Below, piece after piece: positions 26,401 through 36,935 of a DNA stretch of 64,000 bases. Position 1 is the first letter of the stretch. Each line of letters opens with the position of its first letter. The notes below the pieces were generated by a model. The model saw only the letters and a program-made list of their open reading frames with translations. It was not told where the DNA came from and ran no database searches. The DNA is from Allacma fusca (taxonomy: Eukaryota; Arthropoda; Collembola; Symphypleona; Sminthuridae), in contig OX359247.1 of the NCBI GenBank assembly GCA_947179485.1, forward strand, positions 44,737,131 to 44,801,130. The letters are read 5' to 3'. The translations under genes were made by a program, and so were the position numbers.

Positions 26401-28660
26401 ATTATTTCTGCTCATTACAATATTTCCTGTTAACTGTTTTGTTTTCAAAAACTCAATTCTCAGCGTCATTTGAATTGAGTAATATTATTGGACCTTACTT
26501 CTGTTTTATGTTTCTTTCTGTTCAGTTCTTCCTGAATTCATCCCAAATCGTCTTGTTTATTTTTTTTATATTTTTTGTCTTATTTATTCGGAGAGGTACT
26601 AAGTACATTTTTATGTTTTGTTATTTCGCTCGTCCTTCGCCTTCCATTACGTTTTGACATGATTTATGTTTACCCTTTGTAGTGTTTCTATATACAGGGG
26701 GAAAGACCTTTATATATATTTTTTTTCTTCTGTCTATCTGTTCATTTTTTGGTTGTTGACTGCATTGCATGGACATTGGTTTGGTCACTACTTTGGAGTA
26801 AAAGTTATCTTTCTCGTTTCAAAGTACAGTGGAGTTGACTTAATGGGCTTGGGCATGAGGAGTATTGATAGTGTAATTACTTGGACGTTCTATATACTTA
26901 TACCGTAAGAGTTATGTGTAATAATATAGCTGTGTAAGTACAGTTATTTGGTTGCTGGAGAATTGCTTGCTGAGTGCTGTTCAAGGATAATGGAACTGAG
27001 TTCTTTATCTTATGGTTGATTGCAAAAATTGTGAGTTTATATAGATATAAGGGGAGTGTTTTCCACATATTTTTCTCCGTAGCTGGTGTTTGATAATATA
27101 TAACTATCTACTGGTTTTTGAAGAATTGTCATGATTTTGTACAGTTTTGTTGGTAATAATCATAATTTTGTTCTAAACATTCTGGTTTGTTTTGTAATTT
27201 GTCTAATTTGTGAGTGAACTTATATCCTTGTGTTGTTGACAAGATTTGTGATACGATTGTAATGAATTGCTAAAAAAAAAAAGAATGAGATGCAAAACTC
27301 TGAGCAAATGATACGACTGATGATATTTTCTCTCTCTCTCAACAGAGGATTCCAAGGAACAAACGCCAATAAACATTTCTATGAGTGATTTCCACCCAAC
27401 GGAGAAGTCACTGGATGGAGGTCTCAAGATGAATGGAAATGGGTACATTAATGCGAATGGATTCACAACGATTGTGGCAGAGCCAAATCACAACGTGGAT
27501 GAGAAGAACGCCAGGAATGGGAGTCTCAGTTATAATAACATGAACAATGGAATCCATAATGGTCATCCCATCAAGCTAGACGTGATCCCTGTGGATGGAC
27601 TGAGTCCAAATGGAAGTGCAGTGCCGTTGATCAAATCTGGTACAGGAACTACGGTCAGTTCCATGGGGCTTGAGAATGGAAATGTACTTCACATCAATGC
27701 TGATGGTTTGGATGTGGAAGGAAATGCTCCAAAACCTACTGACTCTGGTGACCAGCCCGGTGTGGGTAAACTTTTCTCCTGGCTTCAAATTCTCACTGCT
27801 GCATTTGGATCCTTTGCTCATGGGGGTAATGATGTTAGCAATGCCATCGGTCCTCTCATTGCTCTCTACCTGGTGTATCAGGAGGGTGTCGTTGAAACCA
27901 AAGCTCAGACTCCGATCTGGCTTCTCATCTTCGGTGGCGCCGGAATCTCTCTTGGTCTTTGGATCTGGGGACGACGTGTCATCAAAACCATGGGGGAGGA
28001 TCTCACTAAAATTACTCCATCAAGGTATGAATCCCCAGACAAAATGCAACACTCACATCTCACATCTTTCTCATTGCCAACAAAAAATATAATTTCTTGC
28101 TACATGGGGTTGGCTCTGAGAGGGTCATACGATTTTTAAAAAAGGAATGAATTGCTCGAACCATTACTTTTAATTGAAATAGTGGGTTTACCATTGAAAT
28201 CGGAGCTGCCATTACTGTACTTCTCGCTTCTAAAATCGGTCTCCCCGTAAGCACAACTCATTGCAAGGTTGGTTCCGTGGTCACTGTGGGACAGATCCGA
28301 ACTCGTGGAGGTGTTGACTGGAAACTCTTTAGGTAAATGTTTACGTCATACTTTCTCCCACACATTTAACTTTTCGCTTCCAATTAATGCACATCAACGG
28401 AAAAGACGTAAATATTTCACAACAAATTCTTCCATGGTTCTTAGCCAATGATGTGCTCGTTTGGAGGACTGTATTAATGATGTGCCGTTGCAAAGCTACA
28501 GCCAGTGTTTACAGCACTGCATAGTCTTGCTATAAAAATTGCATTGATTATATTGTTTTGTTATTTTTACAGGAATATTTTCTTCGCCTGGATCGTTACT
28601 GTTCCAGTTTCGGGAGGTCTATCAGCAATTCTCATGGTGATCCTCCGTGCCGTTGCTTAA
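23194..28660 (+). CDS. SLC20 (PiT-type) sodium-dependent phosphate transporter, spliced gene
   Basis: This gene encodes a plasma-membrane symporter of the inorganic phosphate transporter (PiT/SLC20) family, which couples phosphate uptake to the sodium gradient. Alternative first exons 23194-23446 or 24159-24366 join 24538-24636, 24766-24909, 25172-25354, 25503-25637, 27346-28024, 28183-28332 and 28573-28660, with an optional exon at 26233-26337. Every junction is GT-AG and keeps frame. The product is 561 residues from the 24159 start or 576 from the 23194 start, plus 35 with the cassette. Family hallmarks are all present: GANDVAN in the N-terminal half, SGTHSIVG, then the inverted-repeat partner HGGNDVSN and STTHCKVGS in the C-terminal half. 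A hydrophilic Asn/Gly-rich loop separates the halves, as in animal PiT proteins. The family call is firm; the orthologue (PiT1 versus PiT2) cannot be decided here. Confidence 0.95.
23447..24158 (+). promoter_or_regulatory. Probable promoter and 5' UTR of exon 1b
   Basis: This stretch separates the two alternative first exons and holds no coding match. If 1a and 1b are true alternative first exons, the 1b promoter must lie here, since 1b has its own ATG with an in-frame TAG at 24141-24143 just upstream. A GA-rich tract lies at about 24118-24147. A pyrimidine tract ending GTCCAG near 24065 could instead be an acceptor for an upstream untranslated exon. No clear TATA box was identified. The assignment is inferred from gene structure. 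Confidence 0.4.
24159..24366 (+). CDS. PiT transporter, alternative first coding exon 1b
   Basis: This exon supplies 69 codons plus one base and ends at donor ATAG|GTATTG. The start is fixed by an in-frame TAG six codons upstream. It encodes a short acidic N-terminus, a membrane helix (about residues 14-31), the signature [16 protein letters not shown] (residues 32-47) and a second helix. It matches exon 1a at 38 of 56 positions; most changes are conservative, but Gly to Arg directly after the signature is not. It shares the phase-1 junction with 1a, so the two give interchangeable N-termini. Confidence 0.88.
24538..24636 (+). CDS. PiT transporter exon 2
   Basis: A 99-bp exon between acceptor CTTCCAG and donor GTGAGC, phase 1 on both sides. 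It encodes a charged extracellular-type loop containing [14 protein letters not shown] and a following [13 protein letters not shown] stretch. It is the first exon common to both first-exon isoforms. Confidence 0.9.
24766..24909 (+). CDS. PiT transporter exon 3
   Basis: A 144-bp exon, phase 1 on both sides, after acceptor TTCGCAG and before donor GTAAGG. It carries a membrane helix and the motif [12 protein letters not shown] (about residues 117-128 of the 1b isoform), which is a conserved part of the N-terminal PiT repeat. It ends in the loop before the next helix. Confidence 0.92.
25090..25140. repeat. (GTAT)n tetranucleotide repeat in PiT intron 3
   Basis: An imperfect GTAT/TGTA array ending about 30 bases upstream of the exon 4 acceptor at 25171, so it occupies the zone where a branch point would normally lie. 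Confidence 0.85.
25172..25354 (+). CDS. PiT transporter exon 4
   Basis: A 183-bp exon, phase 1 on both sides, with acceptor CTTAACAG and donor GTAAGC. It begins with [20 protein letters not shown], a conserved membrane segment, followed by an Arg-rich turn and another membrane segment ending MDGPE. It matches the family without gaps by eye. Confidence 0.92.
25503..25637 (+). CDS. PiT transporter exon 5
   Basis: A 135-bp exon, phase 1 on both sides. It encodes [20 protein letters not shown], then a membrane helix that stops at a basic cluster (PRLRKEI) and leads into the central hydrophilic loop. Donor is GTGAGT. The upstream acceptor (TGAAATGTAG) has a weak pyrimidine tract. Confidence 0.9.
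25638..27345 (+). other. PiT intron 5, the longest intron of the gene
   Basis: Apart from the cassette candidate at 26233-26337, this 1.7-kb interval shows no coding match. It is T-rich on the + strand between about 26370 and 26760, with several long T runs. It ends in a CT-rich tract followed by CAACAG at the exon 7 acceptor. Confidence 0.7.
26233..26337 (+). CDS. Candidate optional cassette exon in the PiT loop
   Basis: The stretch lies between acceptor TTGTCCAACACAG and donor CCAG|GTTGGT. It is exactly 105 bp, fits the phase 1 junctions on both sides and has no stop in the frame set by its neighbours. It would add 35 residues at the start of the large intracellular loop: [14 protein letters not shown], then a small hydrophobic run (LVVFVIG) and an Asn/Gly-rich tail. 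The composition suits the adjoining Asn/Gly-rich loop. The donor is suboptimal, which would suit optional use. Without transcripts it remains a prediction. Confidence 0.4.
27346..28024 (+). CDS. PiT transporter exon 7 (central loop and C-terminal signature)
   Basis: The largest exon (679 bp, phase 1 to phase 2). The first two thirds encode the hydrophilic central loop, about residues 257-395 of the 1b isoform. This loop is rich in Asn, Gly, Asp and Ser, poorly conserved in the family and presumably cytoplasmic. The sequence then returns to conserved membrane segments with [20 protein letters not shown] (signature at about residue 415), the C-terminal counterpart of GANDVAN. A following helix ([20 protein letters not shown]) and [12 protein letters not shown] precede donor CAAG|GTATGA. 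Confidence 0.95.
28183..28332 (+). CDS. PiT transporter exon 8
   Basis: A 150-bp exon (phase 2 on both sides) between acceptor TTGAAATAG and donor TTAG|GTAAAT. It encodes [20 protein letters not shown] followed by [18 protein letters not shown], the second conserved Thr-His motif of the family and partner of SGTHSIVG in exon 3. Confidence 0.95.
28573..28660 (+). CDS. PiT transporter terminal coding exon 9
   Basis: After acceptor TTTTTACAG the last 88 coding bases give [20 protein letters not shown] and a few more hydrophobic residues before TAA. The C-terminal membrane helix and very short tail are normal for the family. Confidence 0.95.
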
Positions 28661-30629
28661 TCTATAAACTTGAAGCCACGCTGCAATCTTAGAATGTATC
28701 TTAGATGCCGTGTTTTATCTTAATCTAATTCCTTCAAACTTCTACATTTAAATCAAGCTTCAACCCTATGGAACTTTATGCAAATTTTCATTGAATATGT
28801 CTCCAACTTTGTCAAAGCCTTCCTTAAAAAAAATACAAGATGCAATTAGTTACTAATGCTCACCCAGTATTGGAAATCCGCAAGGATGGAAAAATATGTC
28901 TGTCCTATAAAAACAAGTTCAGTGTACAGTGCTTACGACCGAAAATATGTACAGCTTTGGTCATTGTACACATGTTACGTACATACTCCAAGTAACATTT
29001 TACTTGCATTGTATCCTTCAATGTATGTAATTATGTATATCTGTATCTGTAGAAATTAATGAGAGCTCTTATTGTAGAAAATACTGAGAAGTTGTGTAGT
29101 GAATTAACTTTTGAAGTCACCAACAACATCAATGAAAGACTTTTACTCTTCTTATAAAATGAAGAAGCGTCATGGGAAGGAAGTAGAGGGTTAAATGGCT
29201 GACGTAGCAATGGTATATATTTAAATGTGAAGTTAAGTTTGTTCTTCCAGGGATTATTATTATTCTGTAATTTAACTGTAGGTTGTTAGTAGACACATAT
29301 GAAGCAAATTTAATATGTAGAAGAACTGAGGACGGATGCTGATAAAGAGCAACTAAGGATTAACTTGGATTTACAATCAGTATAGATATCTCAGCGTTTT
29401 AGTTACGTGCATGTGTCTGTGAAACTGTGAACGTAACAATTTTGCTTGTATGATAACTTGAAGGACCAGAGCCAGGAGCACAATCCAAGTTAATCTTTTC
29501 TAAGGTTTTGGCAAAAAAAAATTGTTAAAACAACAGAGAGTTTTGCAAGTCTGATTTTTATTACTGTGTAATGTCGTAACGATATATAGTAGTGGTGTAG
29601 TCTTGGGTAACACTAAACCTAATTGAAAATATATTAAAAAATGGAAAATCTGTAATGTATAACCAATACACTATTATATACATAAATGTTGGGGTCTAAT
29701 GTATTGTGAGCTCCTCTTTAACCCGTGTAATGGCATTGCGCTGAGGATGACAAATGCAGTTGTGTAATACTGTACGAGTCAAATCAACGCATTCGTTAGA
29801 AAATGAATTGTAACAGCGGTGTATATATTTAAGGTACTAAAATTTTTGAATATTTCGAACTTATATTAATATAATTATTATTATAATGTTTACATTTCAA
29901 AGTATTTACGTTCAAGGTTGCCAACAAGTATCTATCATTTAGTATTACATTGTTTATGTAAGGTAGTATTTTTAACGTCGTATATAATTATGATTGTTGT
30001 TATTGTTACATTGAAAAAAAAAGTCTTACCTTTGTGTATGCTCACACAGTAATTACAAGCAATTGTGTAGCAACTGAGTTGCAAATTTTATTTGTACTAT
30101 TACTGCATATTGGGAGGATATAGACTTATACTTTGAAATTTGTATCATCAAAGTTGGGAAATTTGAAAATCATTTTCAAAACATACTTGCCTAGTTGCTG
30201 AAAGCAGCATTTAAGATCCTTGATTTATTCAATTTTTTTAACTGAATTACTTTGTTTTACAATTTGCAAATTATTGTATCTATACCAAAAACCTTTTACC
30301 AACTTTCGAAAAACAATGAGAAATTTAATTCTGTACGTATCGTTCAAAATTAACTTTATGAATTTGAGTGCACAATTAATTCGTCCAATTATCCGATGAA
30401 AAACATTCGAAATAAAAACAGTTTGGTTATCCTTTCTCGCCTTATTGGTACATTCCATCCAGGTGGATCGTGTCGTGATTTATTTCGTCATAATAACTGC
30501 CTTCAATTTTAATGTTTACGTGCATATCCGTAACCAATATTCATTGCACATAACACGTTGTAATTTAACAATTATAAATATTTCCGTATACTGCCTATAT
30601 TTGATTTCTTGAAATCAAACGGTTTCAGT
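28661..30629 (+). other. Probable PiT 3' UTR and flanking DNA
   Basis: No open frame of note. The only canonical AATAAA noticed before the transposon is at 30411-30416, which would imply a 3' UTR of about 1.75 kb; an ATTAAA variant at 29633-29638 would give a shorter one. The sequence is AT-rich with long T or A runs. Confidence 0.4.
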
Positions 30630-32207
30630 CAGTGTTTGACACGGGTACTCAAAATCCGTACCCCAAGTGCGGTATTGAAATATCTGGTAACTATACCCGT
30701 ACCCACACCCGAACATCCGGGTACAAATGTTTCATACCCGTACCCGCAATTGAATCTGAAACTGTGTACTTGTACCCACTTTATACCCGTACACGAAAAA
30801 TATTCGGAAATTGAACCTGTACACGGGAAACTCAGAGTCGTACCCGTACTCGTACCCGGGCACTTTGTCCATATTTGTTCAAACGTTATACGTAATAATA
30901 TATGCCACTTAGTGTGTAATTTTGACTTGCTAGAGCAGTATTTGATTGATATGATTTGATGAGAAGTAGTAGATTTAAAATAAATATTGCATTCCCAATT
31001 TTTTACATTTGCTTCTGAAAAGTTGTCACGGTATTTTTGTTAAAAGAATATTTTTAAAGGTTCAGATTTTTATTGAAATTTCAAAAGTAAAATACCCTAT
31101 ACTGTATTTGTAAAATTTCACGGCCTTTCAGCGAGATACCAAACGTCCCTAGGCTAATAACCGTGGAAATGCCAAAGCTTTCCAAATGAACACTATTTCA
31201 AAACAGCAAAAGCAGTAAACCTGCAAGCAAAAAAAAGCAAGTATGGTTTTGAGCTACGAGAATGGAACTAATTTTGAAAAATCTGGAAGAAACTGCTAAA
31301 ACGTAGTGAAGTCAAATATTTTTGTACCATTTCCCCGTTTATTGTTTATAGGCAGATGGACGGAGCGTTTTATGGTACCCAGTCCATATGTACATGCATA
31401 CAATATTTTTGTACATGGACTACGGATTTACAGTTTTTGCTTGGGACTTGGCGACTCGACTTTTCATTTCGTAAGCTATATATTCGGCCTTTTCCACTCA
31501 ATTCTTCATCTCAATAGCTCTTTCTAAGTAGGTACATATAACTCATTTATATATCCGTACAAATGTCCACCTTCTCTTAATCAACAACCAATGACACATA
31601 ATAACTCAACATCCAACTCACCGGTACTCTGTTTTGTACATTTTATTCATCGTGACGTGACTAATGAAGTATCATGCACGGAGCTGTCACACACACTTTT
31701 TATGCAATTCGGTGACAAAATATACTACATTACGAAAAAGTCTGTACAAAATTTCTGTGAATCCTTCTCTTCCCTTCTATTTTGCTATAATATTTCCTCA
31801 CCTGTTCATTTATTTATACTTCCTAAAACATGTCTCACATAAAGCATATATTTTAGCTACATACATAGTACTACATACATGATCTCCAGGTAATATGATT
31901 AAAAGTATATTAACAATAAACTGCAAAGTTTCAAACGTACGCGCATGATGATATAAAATTCATCAAAACGTATCCAAATACTCGGGTACACTGTACGCGG
32001 GGACGAATAAATTACCCCGTTGTACCTGTACCCGGCGGGTATATAACCAATATTTTCAAATCCTTGTACCAGCACTCATACCCCTACAGGAAATTTTCAG
32101 CCCCGGGTAATACGCGAAATTATTCGGGAATAATAAACCGGTACCCGGATAATACCCATACCCGTACCCGTTTACCCGAGTAATACCCCCACTCTTGTCG
32201 AGCACTG
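30630..32207. mobile_element. Non-autonomous hAT-type DNA transposon, family 1
   Basis: A 1,578-bp element bounded by imperfect 12-bp terminal inverted repeats: CAGTGTTTGACA on the left and TGTCGAGCACTG on the right (10 of 12 paired). Its flanks are GTTTCAGT (30622-30629) and GTTCCAGT (32208-32215), an 8-bp target duplication with one mismatch. CAGTG ends and 8-bp duplications are diagnostic of the hAT superfamily. Both ends are packed with ACCCG/TACCCG words (about 30640-30870 and 31980-32190), typical of subterminal transposase-binding repeats. The centre shows no transposase match, so it is a deletion derivative or MITE-like copy. Confidence 0.85.
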
Positions 32208-32551
32208 GTTCCAGTGAAACAAAAATGCGTGATTGGTATTTGCAGAACCGTAGAACCGTTCTTAGTATCATGGAAAAAAGTAACTAATCTGCGTTAACAA
32301 AAGTATAAAATTGCTGACTCATGAGGTGAAATAAGCATATAATAAAAACCATCGATCTAAACAATAAGTTATTTAAGTACGGGCGGGGTCTGAAGTACTT
32401 ACAATTAGCTTAATGGCTACCAACATCATGCCCTTTTAAAAAATATTGGGTAGGGATTAAAAATCATTTTAAAAGCTACGGAATAAAGCAATTGCAATTA
32501 GATTACAATCTCTAAGTACTACTGTTACGTGCAAATCATTATTTAAAAATG

Positions 32552-33441
32552 CAAAGATGGGCATTTTAATTCACCTAGCCTATTTCCTTCCTATAATTAA
32601 ACTTACATAAAGCGCCTCCCTATTTGCCTATAATTATAATTCTCGTCAAGTTATCTCCCCCTTTTAAGGAAATGTTCAACCAAACGCCTTCCTTAAATCC
32701 TATATAGACTAAAGTAACACGAAGTTCCTTCCTATAATATAGGAAACAGGGATATGCCTACCTATATATATCCCTATAAATGTTCTTATAATATTCCTTT
32801 TGGGAGTATCATGCAACTATACCCTATTAGGAAGTTCAAAACTACTGCTTCCCTAAATAAGTACACCCTTAAAGTCCCTACAGAAACCCGAAAACCCCTC
32901 ATGTGTGTATGTCGAAATATCTTGTACTTAATAATATTTTATTTATTTATTTATTTCTACGTTGGTCTGTTGGTTTGTCGATCTGTTGGTCTGTTTCACG
33001 CTAAAAATTTGCTACATAATTGTCGACCGGATGTCTTAACAATCGTGCTATAACATGCTTTACTTCTCCACTTTTTATAACCATTGCTAATTTGTTGTAG
33101 TGTAAAAGGTAGGGATTTCCCAATGCATACTTTTACAATACTCTTCGAAATTATATGCATACGTTTTATTGTTCAGTGCATCAGTTGCATGACTATAACC
33201 CTACTCGGCATGTCGGCATCAGTAGCCTACCTACTCCCTTAATATTATATTTATTTATGAAGACCCTGGCCTAAATTTCCTAGGTGCCTATATTTATTCC
33301 CCAAACTTCCTATAATATTTTATTTGCATATAAATCCCGTTGAACCTTGCCTATATCCTAGCCCAGATTCTTTTTTTTTTCTTCCTCCCTAGAATTTTTG
33401 CCTATAAAAGGGCCTAGATATAGGCAAGGGGCCCATCTTTG
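32552..33441. mobile_element. Non-autonomous hAT-type DNA transposon, family 2
   Basis: An 890-bp element with perfect 11-bp terminal inverted repeats, CAAAGATGGGC on the left and GCCCATCTTTG on the right (33431-33441). It is flanked by a perfect 8-bp target duplication TAAAAATG (32544-32551 and 33442-33449). The TIR resembles the CARRGRTGGGC type seen in hAT/Charlie-like elements. The interior has many CCTATA/TATAGG words, denser toward both ends, as subterminal repeats. No transposase frame is visible. The perfect duplication suggests it is younger than family 1. Confidence 0.88.
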
Positions 33442-33953
33442 TAAAAATGAGTATATTCACAAACGTTTTATGTGCACTTAAAGTATTTGTATAACTAACG
33501 ATGGAGTCACCTCATGAATAAGCTAATTTATTAACATGTGCTACCAAGCCATTCACCGTACTTGTAAATTATTGGTGCTATATCATATACAAATTAAACA
33601 GTATTTTGAGCACACACCATTTAACCAGGCCATGAAACTTTCCATAAAAATTATAGTTAATAGCCTGGAATTTAGATTATCTTAGCACGGAACCGTTTCA
33701 ATTTTTAAAAACTATCTGATTTCAACATGATTCAATTAAAGAATACATTTAAAAATGCATTTATGTACTGCCAAAGAATTGCGTGGCTCAATTCTATTCT
33801 TTTACTATATATTTTTATTTTTTATTTTTGGGGTCCTCTAGGCTTTCACCCATGACCCGGTATTATTACCGAACGATATTGCACAATTTTAAGGCAAATC
33901 GTATGAATAAGTACAGTTTTTCTACCGATCGCCACTAATTATACATGTATACT

Positions 33954-34220
33954 TGTATATTCAATAACGTTTTATTCCACATACTGGTAGTTATTCAATA
34001 CAACATACAAAGTATTAATCGGCTAGGGCTTCCCCATCCAAAACTCTCTTAAAGAAGTCAGAGATCCGGACTCTTCAGAGAGACTGACTCCACCAACTGA
34101 CAACTGACCCTTTTATACCTTGATTTGTTGATCCGGAAATTTCGGTCAATAACTACGGGTGTTTAATAGTTTAATTTAAATTAAAATTTTATCTAAACTA
34201 ACATCAACAACTTTCCTACA
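33954..34220 (-). mobile_element. Probable Gypsy-like LTR (solo or remnant)
   Basis: Read on the minus strand from 34220, the sequence begins TGTAGGAAAGTTG and has TATAAAAGGG at 34117-34108 and AATAAA at 33976-33971. It ends in TATACA at 33954, giving TG...CA termini with TGTA/TACA inverted ends and a U3-R-U5 order in 267 bp. Just beyond the end, still on the minus strand, comes TTAGTGGCGATCGG, similar in style to the TGGCGAC leader that follows many Gypsy LTRs. No second LTR, gag or pol was found and the flanks do not form a clear target duplication. The exact 3' end is uncertain by about 20 bases. Confidence 0.5.
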
Positions 34221-36903
34221 GTATTGATGGCTGAGGGAAAAGGTAACGTAACACGTTACAGTACATACTTAATCAAATGATCCAATAAAAGGACAGGTAA
34301 TCCATTTATCGAATAAATTCTAACAGCTTGACTACATCGTCGTATTCGTGATACAAGTTTGTAGCCTTTGAATACACTATCATATATTAAATGTAAATGC
34401 CGTCAGATGTCCTGTTATTGCTTTCGTTTTGTCCAATGCTTCTAATTCAAATTTTCCAGACATGATCGCCGTCCTACCGTACAGTCAACCAGCAAAACTG
34501 ATCAGCTTATTCTAATGAGGTTAGAGTAACGAAACATTTAAAAATATTTTTGTCTAAGATACAAAATTTCTTTTAACCAAGAAATATGCAAATGGTTTCC
34601 ACCGAAACGCCAAGTTTCAATTGCCACGTAATTGGAGTTTTATCGACTTTTAACTTTAAAACAGCATCTGACACAGTAAGTAGATCATCTTAAATTACTA
34701 CTCGGGCTGATTGATAACTTTAAGTAATTAAAAGACTGCAAATTTTATGGGGGCCATAGAAAATGGATATTTTAATGGTTCCCGTTATTTTTGTTCCTGA
34801 GCCCACGGAGGGTGTGGGCATCTTTGGTTTTCATTCAGGACCATTCAAACTGTATTCAAATCCCTCTCCTAAATAGTTTCCCTATCCCTTACATATGCCC
34901 TACCCCTACCTCATATCGAAGCCTAATCAGCTCTACATGTCCAAAACATCTAAAGCACCCCCTACACATAATGTAAAAAGCTCCTCCTAGCCGTAACCTA
35001 AATGCTACCACTTTCGTTACCTGACACTGTCGGTCCACGGGTACAGTTCTTCTAGTGCTAATAAATGAATGGATCAGGATAAAAATAAGTGATACGACCT
35101 AACATTTCCTGTAATTTTGTAAATATTTTAAAATTATCAAATACATAACTTTATACACAAACTTTAAAAACCTTGTTAAGACCTGGGAAGATCAATATTT
35201 TTATACTGGCCCAGAAATTACATATAATTATACATATATAATTAACGTGACATCATTTGTTACTTGATTATTTCCACGTCGACTGAATTAAATAATCAAT
35301 ATTTACTCACAAAATATATGTTCTACTTCGTAGTAATTATATGTAAAGTTTGACAAGTAACAATAATTCTAACAATAAGTATTTCAAATCAAATGTACGT
35401 ACATTCCTCGGTTACCTCAAGGGAATACATACAAACGTGAAATATACATACATATGTACACATGTAACCCCGCATTTCAATTGAATTTACGTACGGCAAT
35501 CCTTGACTTCTATCCCGAAACTATAGTTTTCCCAGACAGATTCTATGAAATTCCCAATCTACGCATCCAATTTATCCTATACATAAACATACGGCTCATA
35601 ATTACTCAAAATACACCTGGTAAGTTCCACTTCTCCAGCATTAAATATTTACTCTTTTGACAGTCTGGCGTAATAATCCACCAAATGGGGTGAATTACCC
35701 CCCGCAAAAAATAATCTATGTACAAGTGGATAAATTCCTAAAAGTAAATACTTTTATAGAGAAGAGAAATGAATAAGCAATTACAGGAACTACGAAATAC
35801 AAACACACTCTCTTCATCCGAATACTCCTAAACGGGTCAATGTTTGACTCTTACAGTGACAAGCACCGTACAAGGAAATAACTTAACGAGAATGCGCCCC
35901 AATGTCTGCTCTTCAATAGAGAAAATGCTCCATATACAAGGGGGCCGAATCTAACAATAAGGACAATAGACCGTGTCCTGAAAATTGTCCTGTGAAAGTA
36001 TTAGAGACTACTTCATTTCAACGATTACAGATGTCCCGGTGTTCCTTGAGGGTATAAAGACTGCAGTCAAAAAATCCACATCTCTCTGGTGCTGAGCGGA
36101 GCAAATAAAATGCTGCATATTTATAGGCCAGGAGTAGCATGCTCGCGGAAAGGAAAGTAAGGCATGTACATATGTACACACACACAGAGTAAAGTTTGCA
36201 TCGACCATTCGTGCAAGCTGACTGTGAGAGTGAGAGTAGTAGGTAACTGGGTTTTGTATATTTAACAGTATGTGTTCCTTGAGCTCGAGTATATATGATT
36301 GTATGTGGTGGGAAAAATTGTGTGAGTCGGGTATTGCCGAGTCGGGGCTTTGCCCGGGTTCCCATTGGATCCAGAACATTTCACGTCGAAACTCGCTGGG
36401 ATGAACCTTCTCTTCGATTTTTTCCTTGGAGTCTCCTCTGCAGTCGTGATTCAACTGTCATGCGGATTCCAGCACCCCCAGAACCTGGCCTCTGAAACTG
36501 CCTGGAAAGTTGAGAGTACACGTAATTACTAAACATCCTTGCACAACCATATACAAACTTTTTTTCCCGTGTCTCCAACTAAATCATTTTCTTTAACCCC
36601 CCTCAGTAGAACACAATTGACCGCAATGAGAAACGGACAGAGAAAATAGTCTAATTAACAGCTGCCCCCCAGCTTCCGAAGCCGATTTGCATTCATAAGG
36701 AGACTCAAGTCATTGCAAAACTCTTGGAAATTACCCACCCGTCTGTGTTCCCATTCTTCTAAGTTTTGACAAGTCCCTTACTATCATCTATTTAGCATTT
36801 AGTGCGTCTCCGTAAAAAATAAAAAATAAAAAAAATAAACAAGTTGTTAATTAATTCAAGTCTATAAAAATTAAATTCACAATGTAATAAATGATTTATT
36901 GGA
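34221..36903. other. Intergenic region upstream of slo, no recognised gene
   Basis: No domain-bearing frame is visible. A 148-codon minus frame at 36008-36454 starts only at TTG, overlaps open frames on the other strand and has no recognisable content. Around 34800 a short GC hairpin (GCCCAC/GTGGGC) is followed by C-rich CCTA-type sequence resembling degenerate transposon DNA. Confidence 0.5.
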
Positions 36904-36935
36904 AGGAACGTTTCGAGCATGTGCTCTTTCTTCAG
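36904..36935 (-). mobile_element. Penelope-like element terminal motif (hammerhead-like)
   Basis: On the minus strand the sequence reads CTGAAGAAAGAGC, ACAT, GCTCGAAACGTTCC: a GAGC/GCTC stem with a four-base loop, framed by CTGAAGA and GAAAC. This is the arrangement of hammerhead-ribozyme-derived sequence found in the terminal repeats of Penelope-like retroelements. AATAAA follows about ten bases later and then an ATTTTT-rich simple repeat (about 36815-36840). The core departs from an active hammerhead by two extra A residues before stem II. No reverse transcriptase is seen beside it, so it would be a 3' fragment. Confidence 0.4.

Noticed and set aside
27670..28092. 140-codon + frame
   Set aside because: Out-of-frame overlap with PiT exon 7, which encodes the HGGNDVSN signature in another frame.
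36008..36454. 148-codon minus-strand open frame upstream of slo
   Set aside because: Starts only at TTG, overlaps open frames on the opposite strand and in another minus frame, and shows no recognisable domain.
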